A stretch of 33,040 nucleotides of DNA from an uncultured Coriobacteriaceae bacterium. GTDB taxonomy: Bacteria; Actinomycetota; Coriobacteriia; Coriobacteriales; Eggerthellaceae. Position 1 is the stretch's first letter. Each line of letters begins with the position of its first letter. A program made the translations under genes and the position numbers. Location: the NCBI GenBank assembly GCA_937937585.1, contig CALDCB010000001.1:1-33040 (forward strand). The letters run 5' to 3'. Below the pieces are notes generated by a model. That model saw nothing but the letters and a program-made list of their open reading frames with translations. It was not told where the DNA came from and made no database searches. Shown here in pieces: positions 27,191 to 33,040 of this stretch.

Positions 27191-27825
27191 TGCCCGTCCT
27201 CCTTTGGAAGCAGCTTCGCCAACTCGTCAAAATCGACCGTATGGAGCAGCTTTATCAGTTGGGCGACCTCTGGTGAGCGCCAAGCGCACATGCCGTATGC
27301 ATGAGCCTCTGTCGAGTAGTGGTGGAAATTGGCCTTAAGGTGCTCTTCCGCTTCGCGAAGCGTGAGAAACATGGTGCACGGGACAATTGCCCACACCTTC
27401 GTAAGGAACATGCAATCGAGCATGTTGTTCTCGGCGTACTCCTTGATTGCACCCTCAAAAGCGATTTGACTGCCCAACCACATGTATCCGTGCTCGTCAA
27501 ACTGGATACTGTTGTCTTTAAGCCAATCTTCTGCATGGTCTACGCCGCCCAAAAGAAGCTTTTCCCTGTAGACTCTCTCCACCGCTTCATTCAGGCAGAT
27601 GATTTCGCTGCTGCCGTCTTCAAAAAACTCGACAGCATCAATTTCATCGTTACTTGTTGCTTCGCGGTATTCGTAGTCTCGAATGACCCAATAACGCGGG
27701 TCAGCCGTTGCCAATGTCGGCTGATTGTTCAGCTCATGCTGTAGTTCCTTGAGAAAAACGAAATCGTCTTTCGTAAGGCTGCGCTTGATGTAGGCGCGTC
27801 CTTCGCGATCAACCGATGCGCTCAT
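27187..27825 (-). CDS. 212-aa early protein of unknown function
   Basis: ATG 27825 has GGAGGTGAAGAGC upstream, inside the preceding zinc-ribbon gene. The protein is acidic and rich in aromatic residues (RYWVIRDYEYREATSNDEID, GYMWLGSQIAFEGAIKEYAE), with a central segment resembling pentapeptide/leading-edge-like repeats IAFEGAIKEYAENN. No known domain is recognised. It overlaps the P-loop gene by 4 bp. Confidence 0.65.
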   Translation of the reverse strand: MSASVDREGRAYIKRSLTKDDFVFLKELQHELNNQPTLATADPRYWVIRDYEYREATSNDEIDAVEFFEDGSSEIICLNEAVERVYREKLLLGGVDHAEDWLKDNSIQFDEHGYMWLGSQIAFEGAIKEYAENNMLDCMFLTKVWAIVPCTMFLTLREAEEHLKANFHHYSTEAHAYGMCAWRSPEVAQLIKLLHTVDFDELAKLLPKEDGQ

Positions 27826-27973
27826 TGCTCTTCACCTCCTTTTCTTCGACCTTTAGCTCCCTGCACTTCCAGCAGGCTTCGCTGTCCTTGATGAACCAGT
27901 CCAAAGGATGCTTAATGCCGCAATAAGGGCACGTGCGCTCCCGGACTTTGTTGACATAGCTCCCGTAAGGCAT
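27809..27973 (-). CDS. 54-aa zinc-ribbon protein
   Basis: ATG 27973 has AAAGGAGCG upstream. The product MPYGSYVNKVRERTCPYCG, continuing to DWFIKDSEACWKCREL, has two Cys pairs (CPYC, CWKC) in a treble-clef or ribbon pattern. It ends inside the start of the 212-aa gene. It is short enough to be missed by default gene calling. First gene after the repeat-rich gap at 27974-28303. Confidence 0.7.
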   Translation of the reverse strand: MPYGSYVNKVRERTCPYCGIKHPLDWFIKDSEACWKCRELKVEEKEVKSNERIG

Positions 27974-27986
27974 AGCCAACGCTCCT

Positions 27987-28036
27987 TTGTTGAAAACTCT
28001 GCTATTGTTGAAAACTTGTTGAAAACCTGTCGATAA
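27987..28036. repeat. TTGTTGAAAAC iterons, candidate replication origin
   Basis: Three exact copies of TTGTTGAAAAC lie at 27987-27997, 28005-28015 and 28016-28026, followed by TGTCGATAA (28028-28036). On the minus strand these read GTTTTCAACAA and TTATCGACA, each one or two changes from a DnaA box (TTATCCACA). They are next to the replisome-organizer-like gene. Origin or regulator binding site; not proven. Confidence 0.5.
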
Positions 28037-28118
28037 CTACTGTTGAACGCTCAAAAACAGGCTCTGGAATCGCTCGGAAAACGAATCGCTCAAGAAAGAA
28101 GAAGCAAGAAAGAATTAC

Positions 28119-28200
28119 CTTGCTTGTAAGTCAACATAACAAGCAAGTGCGGGTTTTTGGCTTTGGGTTAGGGTCTAAAGACCCAAACCCAAAAACCCGC
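28119..28200. other. Two adjacent long hairpins in an AT-rich gap
   Basis: First, CTTGCTTGT (28119-28127) pairs with ACAAGCAAG (28139-28147). Second, GCGGGTTTTT (28149-28158) pairs with AAAAACCCGC (28191-28200), with inner stem GGGTC/GACCC (28171-28175, 28180-28184). With the iterons they fill the 330-bp gap between the zinc-ribbon gene and the organizer gene. No gene is supported from 28201 to 28303. Confidence 0.55.
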
Positions 28201-28303
28201 TTCTGTATTGTTATGTTATGTATTGTTAGGCTTAGCCCAGCCTAAAACCGATGGTTTCGCGCTGGTTTCAATCCGTAGCAACACAAACATACGCTCTGAA
28301 CTG

Positions 28304-28750
28304 CTAGTTTTGCGGGTTTTCCTGCTTCTTCTTCGGCCTACCGCCCTTGGCTCCGTTGACGCGCTGCTTGCCAAAATAAAGCGCGTTTTTGCACATCCTT
28401 TCGCTCTCGATGTGACCTTTTCCGTCCCTCACGAGCAAGCCGATCTCGAGCAGGCAGTCGATGAAATCGTGCGTCTCGGCGATGCTCACCGTCTCGTCAA
28501 AGGCACCCATCGAGCGCATGCCGATCGCGCCGGCGAGAATGAGCCAGTCTTCGTCGGTGTCCACGGCGATTGAATGGTGCTTGGTGCTCGCCAGAAGCTC
28601 GCACAGCCGCCAGTAGGCTCCGTAGCCCTCGTTACCGCGACGCATGAGCAGCCGTTGGCATTTGATGTCCTGCTGTGCGTTGGCGTCGTGCTGGAACCAC
28701 GCCATAGGCTCCTGCGCCTGCTCGTGCACGTCTTTAGGAATCGCTGTCAT
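28304..28750 (-). CDS. Replisome-organizer-like protein (Lin1244/Lin1753 N-terminal type)
   Basis: ATG 28750 has GGAGGTGAGGACG upstream. The 148-aa product shows the winged-helix start found in many phage replication initiators: MAWFQHDANAQQDIKCQRLL, RRGNEGYGAYWRLCELLAST, then IDCLLEIGLLVRDGKGHIES, and ends with a basic region (AKGGRPKKKQENPQN). It stops shortly after the first domain; typical organizers continue for 100 or more residues. It may load host helicase by binding the nearby repeat cluster. No separate helicase or loader gene is present. It overlaps the upstream gene by 17 bp. Confidence 0.75.
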   Translation of the reverse strand: MTAIPKDVHEQAQEPMAWFQHDANAQQDIKCQRLLMRRGNEGYGAYWRLCELLASTKHHSIAVDTDEDWLILAGAIGMRSMGAFDETVSIAETHDFIDCLLEIGLLVRDGKGHIESERMCKNALYFGKQRVNGAKGGRPKKKQENPQN

Positions 28751-28994
28751 CGTCCTCACCTCCCATCGTCAGACCATCGCTTGTCCCCTGCTGATGCCAG
28801 CCATCCCAAAGGCACTTGCCGACCTCGCGGCAGTTAGTCCAGACGGTCGCTCCGCGAAAGCAGCACGCGCTCTTTTGCTTTTGGCCGTGCTCGAGCAGAT
28901 AAAGCTCGAACTGGCATTGCCCGGGCGTCGGCATCGGCTGCTCTCCAAAAAGGTCAAGCGCCAGCTGCTCAGCGCTCTTGGAGCTGCTGCACAT
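28734..28994 (-). CDS. 86-aa Cys-rich protein of unknown function
   Basis: The product starts MCSSSKSAEQLALDLFGEQP and has five or more cysteines in its middle (GQCQFELY, SACCFRGATVW, TNCREVGKCLWDGW), which suggests metal or Fe-S binding. The spacing does not match WhiB. Both ends overlap the neighbouring genes, so it is part of the early operon. Function unknown. Confidence 0.6.
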   Translation of the reverse strand: MCSSSKSAEQLALDLFGEQPMPTPGQCQFELYLLEHGQKQKSACCFRGATVWTNCREVGKCLWDGWHQQGTSDGLTMGGEDDDSDS

Positions 28995-29238
28995 ATGCGT
29001 TGCACGCCGATTTGGTCATCAGGTGGACGAACATGCCAGGCGTCATATCGTCGAGCCTGTCGCTCTCAAGCACGTCCTTCATGGCAACGATGGGTGTCCC
29101 CATGAAGCAGAGAGCCAGATCGGTATCAAGGTCGATGCTCTCGCCGCTCTTGGAGTTGAATACCGTAATGGTGCCGTCGGTATTGCTGATGTACTCGGCA
29201 ACGGAATCGAGGAACTTGATTGCGTCCTTACGCTTCAT
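28969..29238 (-). CDS. 89-aa early protein of unknown function
   Basis: ATG 29238 has AAGGAGA upstream. The product (MKRKDAIKFLDSVAEYISNT to KSACNAYVQQLQER) is a small alpha/beta protein with no recognised motif. It overlaps both neighbours (11 and 26 bp). Confidence 0.6.
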   Translation of the reverse strand: MKRKDAIKFLDSVAEYISNTDGTITVFNSKSGESIDLDTDLALCFMGTPIVAMKDVLESDRLDDMTPGMFVHLMTKSACNAYVQQLQER

Positions 29239-29629
29239 GATTGTTCTCCTTGTCATAGATTGAATTGCGAAGTTTGATGTTCAGCTTCGGATGCTTCTTG
29301 AGAAGCCAACGTGCCAAAAGCGGCGTATCCGTATTGTTAATGCCGTAGACATGCTCGACGCCGTTACCGTCCACAAACGGCACGCCCACGAGCTTGACGT
29401 TGCCCTCGTAGCGCTGCTTCTCAATGAGGTACTTGGTGCTCACGCGGATGCCGCGCTGGTCGATTGCGAGCGCCGTGAGCTCGATCTGCCGCAGCGCCCT
29501 CGGATTGAGCTTGCACCACGTCTCGAACAGCTCTTGGCGGTCTTTGAGCTTGAGCGGCACCGGATACACCGCCAACCGCTCCCGCCGCATCACGGATTCG
29601 AGCGGCTGCGTGAAATCGTCAACGTCCAT
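29228..29629 (-). CDS. 133-aa early protein of unknown function
   Basis: ATG 29629 has AAGGAAG upstream. The product has a helical N-terminal half (LKDRQELFETWCKLNPRALR, then QIELTALAIDQRG) and a basic, beta-prone C-terminal part (LLARWLLKKHPKLNIKLRNS). Patterns like 'LNPRALRQIELTALAI' occur in phage proteins near replication genes; no family name is certain. It overlaps the 68-aa and 89-aa genes. Confidence 0.65.
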   Translation of the reverse strand: MDVDDFTQPLESVMRRERLAVYPVPLKLKDRQELFETWCKLNPRALRQIELTALAIDQRGIRVSTKYLIEKQRYEGNVKLVGVPFVDGNGVEHVYGINNTDTPLLARWLLKKHPKLNIKLRNSIYDKENNHEA

Positions 29630-29825
29630 GGCGCTTCCTTGCCTCGCGGCTCATAAAGCGCCTGAAAGCCACCTCTGCGACCTCTCGCGGTGCCGACGGC
29701 GGCACGGGCAGCACGTGGCGCGTGCGCACGTCTCCCGCGCCGCTCACGCCCGGTCTGCGGGCTTCCTCGATGATCAGCCGCGCGACCCAAAAACCGTTCG
29801 CGTCACGGTCGAGATAGCCCCTCAT
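29619..29825 (-). CDS. 68-aa basic protein
   Basis: ATG 29825 overlaps the stop of the 129-aa gene (ATGA). The product is Arg-rich (MRGYLDRDANGFWVARLIIE to RFMSREARKRHGR), with GFWVARL near the start. It may bind nucleic acid, but this is only from charge. It overlaps the 133-aa gene by 11 bp. Confidence 0.55.
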   Translation of the reverse strand: MRGYLDRDANGFWVARLIIEEARRPGVSGAGDVRTRHVLPVPPSAPREVAEVAFRRFMSREARKRHGR

Positions 29826-30211
29826 TGGTCGACCATTCGGACGATAAACCACAGCTCAAGACCGGCAAGGACGAACGGTAGCCAAGACAGGTTGCATGCT
29901 TCGGTAAGCCAGATAATGGCACCCGCCAGGGCAATGAGCAGGATTCCCGTTGCTGACAGCAGGGCAATAGCGCCGCAAAACCACCGCTTAACCGTCGCTA
30001 GTGGTGTAAAATTCTCGTTGTCATTACTGGTCAAGGTTTTGACATTGCCCGTGCCCGGTTGCCGCCAGGTGCGGGCGCTTTCGTTTCGCGAGCTTGCGCC
30101 ATAGCTCTGACGCGCCGGCAAAATGCCGCCTGCGAAACATCGAGTTTGCGACATTTCGCACTCGTCAAAACCACGATGCAAACCGTTGGTTTGCAGTTGG
30201 GTTTCATACAT
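29822..30211 (-). CDS. 129-aa two-span membrane protein
   Basis: ATG 30211 has AAAGGAGGGG upstream. The first ~70 residues are polar and basic (SQTRCFAGGILPARQSYGAS, then NESARTWRQPGTGNVKTL); the C-terminal part has two hydrophobic helices (CGAIALLSATGILLIALAGA and LPFVLAGLELWFIVRMV). The DNA of the first part contains inverted repeats (for example TGCAAACC/GGTTTGCA near 30173-30196), so the real start could be further in. Function unknown; superinfection exclusion is possible for an early membrane protein. Confidence 0.6.
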   Translation of the reverse strand: MYETQLQTNGLHRGFDECEMSQTRCFAGGILPARQSYGASSRNESARTWRQPGTGNVKTLTSNDNENFTPLATVKRWFCGAIALLSATGILLIALAGAIIWLTEACNLSWLPFVLAGLELWFIVRMVDQ

Positions 30212-30228
30212 CTGAAACCCCTCCTTTC

Positions 30229-30372
30229 TTATATGTGCTCGTAGGTATCGACCTTAATCTTGACGCCCTTCAGAGCCGCCCTGATGCCATGCTTGACACC
30301 TGATTCGATGATCGCCGACAGGACGATGTAGTTCACCGCAGTGTGGGCAATTGCCAACAACAGATCTTTCAC
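30229..30372 (-). CDS. 47-aa membrane-type small protein
   Basis: GTG 30372 has AAGGAGGT 7 bp upstream. The product has one hydrophobic segment (DLLLAIAHTAVNYIVLSAI) and a basic second half (KHGIRAALKGVKIKVD). It lies between the Cro-like gene and the 129-aa membrane gene. Its form is like the 44-aa gene at the left end. Function unknown. Confidence 0.65.
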   Translation of the reverse strand: MKDLLLAIAHTAVNYIVLSAIIESGVKHGIRAALKGVKIKVDTYEHI

Positions 30373-30384
30373 TTCCAAACCTCC

Positions 30385-30606
30385 TTACTTAAAGTCGGGA
30401 AACGTGCACATGTCGTTCGGGGTGCACTCAAGTGCGATTGCGAGCTTTGCAACGCTCTCTAAATTCGGTGAGCACTCACAGCGCTCGTACTTACCGATTG
30501 CATCGACACTCACGCCAGATGCATCCGATAGCTGCTGCTGCGACCAATGCTTTTTGGCACGGCGAACACGCAAGCTGTCTGCGAACGCGCGTTTTAACTC
30601 AGGCAT
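30385..30606 (-). CDS. Cro-like HTH repressor of the early operon
   Basis: ATG 30606 has AAGGAGGTGG upstream. The 73-aa product is one XRE-type helix-turn-helix domain (LRVRRAKKHWSQQQLSDASG, then VSVDAIGKYERCECSPNL) with the typical ending ECTPNDMCTFPDF. It is divergent from the CI-like repressor at 30833 and first in the early operon, the usual place of Cro. Both proteins end with a similar 'CTPNDxCxFP' segment, suggesting a shared origin. Confidence 0.88.
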   Translation of the reverse strand: MPELKRAFADSLRVRRAKKHWSQQQLSDASGVSVDAIGKYERCECSPNLESVAKLAIALECTPNDMCTFPDFK

Positions 30607-30631
30607 AAATCCACCTCCTTTCAATGAATGC

Positions 30632-30659
30632 TCATTAGGTTTGTATTGGCGTTAGTCAA
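30632..30659 (-). promoter_or_regulatory. Early (Cro-side) promoter
   Basis: On the minus strand TTGACT (30654-30659) and TAATGA (30632-30637) are 16 bp apart and face the Cro-like gene. The inverted repeat at 30638-30667 covers the spacer and -35, as expected for an operator. The -10 is poor, so this is less certain than the plus-strand promoter. Confidence 0.55.
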
Positions 30660-30717
30660 TACAAACCGTATTCTTTTACGTGTAGTAAAAGAATCGGAAT
30701 CAACGTGAATCACGTTG
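30638..30717. promoter_or_regulatory. Operator region with three inverted repeats
   Basis: GGTTTGTATTG/CAATACAAACC (30638-30648 with 30657-30667), ATTCTTTTAC/GTAAAAGAAT (30670-30679 with 30685-30694) and CAACGTG/CACGTTG (30701-30707 with 30711-30717) follow each other. ACGT-centred sites continue to 30800. The divergent HTH genes on both sides make these likely operators of the lysogeny switch. The 226-bp interval 30607-30832 has no gene. Confidence 0.7.
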
Positions 30718-30775
30718 GCAGCTACTGACAATAAACGTGTTGAACGTACTTTGCAAGCATGAATTACGTATTTTC

Positions 30776-30804
30776 TTGATTAACGTACGTGATTAACGTA
30801 GAAT
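30776..30804 (+). promoter_or_regulatory. Repressor promoter
   Basis: TTGATT (30776-30781) and TAGAAT (30799-30804) are separated by 17 bp and lead into the CI-like gene, whose GGGAGG site precedes ATG 30833. The spacer contains a repeat of GATTAACGTA, so the promoter may be autoregulated. Confidence 0.75.
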
Positions 30805-30832
30805 CGGCATTGCGATAGTGAAGGGAGGATAA

Positions 30833-31171
30833 ATGCGATACCAACTGAAATTGAAAGAGTTGCGCAAGGCTGCGGGCTTCGCGACACAAAAGGCGTTTGC
30901 TGATTATTTGGGAATCAAAGAACGTAAATATGCGTCATGGGAACGCGGTGAAGTCGGCATTCCTCTTGAAGATGCATTTATGTTGTGCGAAGCGCTCAAA
31001 TGCACACCTAATGATTTATGCGGCTTTCCAAGCTCCGGAACAGACGAACGACAAAGCCTTTCCGCCGATGAGCGCGAGATCGTAGACAACTACCGCGACA
31101 GCTCACCCCAATGGCAGCTAAACATAACGATGACCGCAAAAGCGGCGGCAAGCGAATCGAGAAAGGAATAA
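30833..31171 (+). CDS. CI-like lysogeny repressor (XRE family)
   Basis: The 112-aa protein has an N-terminal HTH (LRKAAGFATQKAFADYLGIK, then ERKYASWERGEV) and ends the fold with CTPNDLCGFP, followed by a C-terminal helix-rich part (LSADEREIVDNYRDSSPQWQ). It lacks a LexA-like self-cleavage domain, so induction must work in another way, for example through the downstream 97-aa gene. It starts at ATG 30833 with GGGAGG upstream and is divergent from the Cro-like gene. Confidence 0.85.
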   Translation: MRYQLKLKELRKAAGFATQKAFADYLGIKERKYASWERGEVGIPLEDAFMLCEALKCTPNDLCGFPSSGTDERQSLSADEREIVDNYRDSSPQWQLNITMTAKAAASESRKE

Positions 31172-31173
31172 AA

Positions 31174-31467
31174 ATGGGATTCATCAAGAATCAGCGCGAG
31201 GAAGTTGCCCGTCAGGAGATTGAGAAAGCAATTGCATCTGTTCCAGCGCCGGACGGTCGTATTCATGTGATGCTGATCCGTTCATTTGGGCAGACGTTTA
31301 GCGGTCAGGCTTTCGGTGCCGACCAAAAATATAATGAGCAAATTAACGAAGTGCTCAACGGACTCCAAGATAAAGGGCTCGAAATTATTCGCGTTGAGAC
31401 AAACTCCGTACCCAATCAGGGTATCGGCGGAGCAGACCGCTACGACACGCTCATAACGTATCGGTAG
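31174..31467 (+). CDS. 97-aa protein downstream of repressor
   Basis: ATG 31174 comes 2 bp after the repressor stop, with AAAGGAAT upstream. The product (MGFIKNQREEVARQEIEKAI, then DGRIHVMLIRSFGQTFSGQA, ending ADRYDTLITYR) is an alpha/beta protein with no recognised family. Its coupling to a repressor that lacks a cleavage domain makes it a candidate co-factor or antirepressor; this is inference from position only. Confidence 0.65.
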   Translation: MGFIKNQREEVARQEIEKAIASVPAPDGRIHVMLIRSFGQTFSGQAFGADQKYNEQINEVLNGLQDKGLEIIRVETNSVPNQGIGGADRYDTLITYR

Positions 31468-31473
31468 CAAAAT

Positions 31474-31508
31474 GCCCTGCACTCGGTCTTGGCGGATTAG
31501 TGCAGGGC
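31474..31508 (+). terminator. Hairpin between lysogeny genes and integrase
   Basis: A 10-bp perfect stem GCCCTGCACT/AGTGCAGGGC (31474-31483 with 31499-31508) lies 6 bp after the 97-aa gene. No T-run follows, so termination may be partial. It would weaken integrase expression from the repressor transcript. Confidence 0.55.
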
Positions 31509-31548
31509 TCGCCATTCCAGAAAAATGAAAAGGCAAGGTGATAATACC

Positions 31549-33033
31549 ATGACAAAAGGTAGTCGTGCCGCCATCTATGCACGTTTCAGCTCGCATAACC
31601 AGCGAAGCGAATCAATCGATATTCAGGTAGAAAAGTCACGTGAATACTGCGCACAAAATGGCCTTGATGTCGTGCGCGTATATAGCGATTACGCGCAAAC
31701 AGGCCGTGACGTGCAGCGCGTAGAGTTTCAACGCATGATGGCAGACGCAAAACTAGGGTTATTCGATTATGTGGTGATCTATAAGGTCACGCGCATCATG
31801 CGCAACCGTGACGAGATGGCGCTTGCGCGAATCAGGCTACGCAAGGCAGGCGTTGAAATCCTTTATGCCGGTGAGAGCCTTGGCGAAGGCTCAACGCGCG
31901 TGCTCAACCTTGGCATGCTCGAGGTACTTGCCGAATGGGAAAGTGCAATTGACAGCGAGCGTATCCGAGACGGTATCAATAAGAACGCTCAGCGTGGCAT
32001 GGCGAACGGTCGCACGCATTACGGCTGGGACATTGTAAACGGGTATTACGAGGTCAACGAGCGCGAAGCCGCCGTGATGCACCGTATGAAAAACATGCTC
32101 TTTGCCGGATCGACCGTTGCCGAAATCAAGCGTGCTGTCGCAGGCGAACGCGGCAAGCGCGGCAAGCCGCTAACGCACGGCGTGATAACAAAGTTACTCA
32201 GGCGCGAACAGAACTGCGGCGTTTATGATTACGCTGGCGTACGAATCGAAGACGGCATGCCTGCGTTGTGGTCACGCGAAGACCAGGACATGATCAACAG
32301 CATCTTGGGCTCAAACGGGCGCAAACACAACAAGACACGGGACACCAACGATTACCCGCTATCGGGCAAGATGTGGTGCCCAGAGTGCGGCCAATACTAC
32401 GTTGGCACCTGTGGAACATCTAAAACAGGCCGCGTGTACCACTACTACAAGTGCAAGAAATGTAGGCGCACCTTTAGGCGCGATGCCGTTGAAGAAGCCG
32501 TGCTTGATACCGTCCTCGAAACGATTAAGAAGCCGGATATACGTCAACGTATCGTTGACGTAATGGCTCTGTACAACGAAACGATGGAAGAAAAGGAGGA
32601 ACCAGAGAGCAAGCGCATTGAGCGCGAGATCAGGCGCATCGACGCGGCGTTCGAGCGTATCTGGCAGGCTATCGAGGACGGCATTGCGCCGCCCGGCGGT
32701 AAAGAGCGCGTTGCTATGCTCCGCGAGCAGAAAGCGGCCTTAGAAGCCGATCTGCGGCAGGCTCAAGCTAACGAAGGAGCGAATCTGTCTGGTGAAGCCA
32801 TAGCCGCTTGGCTCGATCAGATTGCGCAGGAACCAGATGCAGCAGAAATCATCGAGACGTTCGTGCGGCTCATTGAGGTAGACGGGGATGAACTCAAGCT
32901 TTATTTCGCTTTCGACTACTGGGGCGATGACTTCCAACCCAAACAAAAAAAGGCGAACCCCGAAAAGGGTTCGCCTAATAATCCAATGGTGGAGGCGCGG
33001 AGAATCGAACTCCGGTCCACGAAAGCCCCCTGA
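31549..33033 (+). CDS. Large serine integrase, 3' end lying in ssrA
   Basis: The 494-aa protein starts at ATG 31549, with AAGGTGA 7 bp upstream (ATG 31525 is in frame but has no site). The N-terminal catalytic domain has the nucleophile motif YARFSSHNQRSESID, then YSDYAQTGRD and YKVTRIMRNRDE. A recombinase domain (YGWDIVNGYYEV), a zinc ribbon (MWCPECGQYY with YKCKKCRRTF) and a coiled coil (AFERIWQAIEDGIAPP and on) follow. It integrates at ssrA by attP x attB. Residues 483-494 (ARRIELRSTKAP) are translated from the antisense of tmRNA; in the circular phage they would be replaced by a 35-residue tail. Confidence 0.97.
   Translation: MTKGSRAAIYARFSSHNQRSESIDIQVEKSREYCAQNGLDVVRVYSDYAQTGRDVQRVEFQRMMADAKLGLFDYVVIYKVTRIMRNRDEMALARIRLRKAGVEILYAGESLGEGSTRVLNLGMLEVLAEWESAIDSERIRDGINKNAQRGMANGRTHYGWDIVNGYYEVNEREAAVMHRMKNMLFAGSTVAEIKRAVAGERGKRGKPLTHGVITKLLRREQNCGVYDYAGVRIEDGMPALWSREDQDMINSILGSNGRKHNKTRDTNDYPLSGKMWCPECGQYYVGTCGTSKTGRVYHYYKCKKCRRTFRRDAVEEAVLDTVLETIKKPDIRQRIVDVMALYNETMEEKEEPESKRIEREIRRIDAAFERIWQAIEDGIAPPGGKERVAMLREQKAALEADLRQAQANEGANLSGEAIAAWLDQIAQEPDAAEIIETFVRLIEVDGDELKLYFAFDYWGDDFQPKQKKANPEKGSPNNPMVEARRIELRSTKAP
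32945..32976 (-). terminator. Phage-borne replacement terminator for ssrA
   Basis: AGGCGAACCC (32951-32960) and GGGTTCGCCT (32967-32976) form a 10-bp stem; on the minus strand TTTTTTT follows (32951-32945). It lies 10 bp past the tmRNA 3' end and inside the last codons of the integrase gene. It would restore termination of tmRNA after the phage has separated ssrA from its own terminator. Confidence 0.88.
32966..32994. other. attR: attR (right phage arm plus core)
   Basis: AGGGTTCGC (32966-32974) is the phage arm, inverted relative to GCGAACCCT at 154-162; TGGTGGAG (32987-32994) is the core shared with 131-138. Host ssrA sequence begins at the core. The arm is part of the replacement terminator. 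Confidence 0.85.
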
Positions 33034-33040
33034 TTGGCAT
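32987..33040 (-). ncRNA. ssrA: tmRNA (ssrA), 3' end, partial
   Basis: On the minus strand the sequence ends with a tRNA-like T-arm (GGAGTTCGATTCTCC) and an encoded CCTCCACCA, the standard tmRNA 3' end. The antisense frame reads VEARRIELRS, a commonly seen translated shadow of tmRNA. The gene continues past the right edge of the window. The 3' end is kept intact after integration, since the phage core supplies the same 8 bases. Confidence 0.93.

Noticed and set aside
27987..28026. Short repeats as a CRISPR array
   Set aside because: Repeats are 11 bp with spacings of 0-7 bp and no Cas genes; more like iterons.
28149..28200. Long hairpin as an intrinsic terminator
   Set aside because: No T-run follows on either strand, so termination is not supported though it may contribute.
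28734..28994. 86-aa Cys-rich protein as WhiB
   Set aside because: Cysteine spacing and the missing GVWGG-type turn do not match WhiB.
57..33012. 17-bp inverted repeat as the att core
   Set aside because: Its two copies are in opposite orientation, which cannot flank an integrated phage; the direct 8-bp TGGTGGAG repeat with matching inverted arms explains the ends instead.

Overview
The window is an almost complete temperate siphophage (HK97-type head, long non-contractile tail) integrated in the tmRNA gene (ssrA) of what is most likely a Coriobacteriia-type actinobacterium. The actinobacterial hint is a phage-borne homologue of the actinobacterial integration host factor (mIHF); the moderate GC content, strong Shine-Dalgarno sites and Collinsella/Olsenella-like phage gene set agree, but genus cannot be fixed from sequence alone. 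Positions 1-130 and 32987-33040 are host DNA: the old ssrA terminator on the left and the 3' end of ssrA (minus strand) on the right. The prophage runs from about 131 to 32994, flanked by a direct 8-bp core (TGGTGGAG) that is exactly the encoded 3' end of tmRNA.

Layout, left to right. A short plus-strand operon (325-785) with a consensus promoter lies just inside attL and ends at a strong bidirectional terminator. From 852 to 30606 nearly everything is on the minus strand, so transcription runs from right to left. The early region (30606 to 22685) holds a Cro-like HTH protein, many small genes of unknown function, a replisome-organizer-like protein next to a repeat-rich candidate origin, a P-loop protein, a tyrosine recombinase with an mIHF homologue directly downstream, SSB, dUTPase and a sigma-like late regulator. 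After a terminator at 22592-22625 come HNH, terminase, portal, protease, capsid, connectors, tail tube, chaperones, tape measure, Dit, Tal, an upper-baseplate-type protein and the receptor-binding candidate, then lysis genes (holin, membrane-anchored C39-like protease, GH25 lysozyme with three CW_7 repeats). On the right, a plus-strand lysogeny module holds a CI-like repressor, a 97-aa gene and a large serine integrase.

The main system is a compact diversity-generating retroelement (DGR) between tail and lysis genes. The 3' end of the 530-aa tail protein (VR, 4863-4972) is a near copy of a non-coding template repeat (TR, 4646-4755), followed by a reverse transcriptase with a YADD motif (3459-4487). 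All 13 TR/VR differences fall on template adenines (13 of 24 adenines; none of the 86 other positions). This is the hallmark of adenine-specific mutagenic retrohoming. Perfect hairpins sit immediately after the VR stop codon, as in Bordetella phage BPP-1. No avd gene was recognised.

A second unusual arrangement is at the attachment site. The serine integrase reading frame runs through the att core into ssrA, so its last residues come from the host. In the circular phage the same frame would continue into the left end and give a different, longer C-terminus. Rebuilding attP from the two ends gives a 53-bp site with 9-bp inverted arms around the core. The right arm region also carries a hairpin that replaces the displaced ssrA terminator. 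The prophage thus has two integrases of different families, only one of which is explained by the visible att sites.
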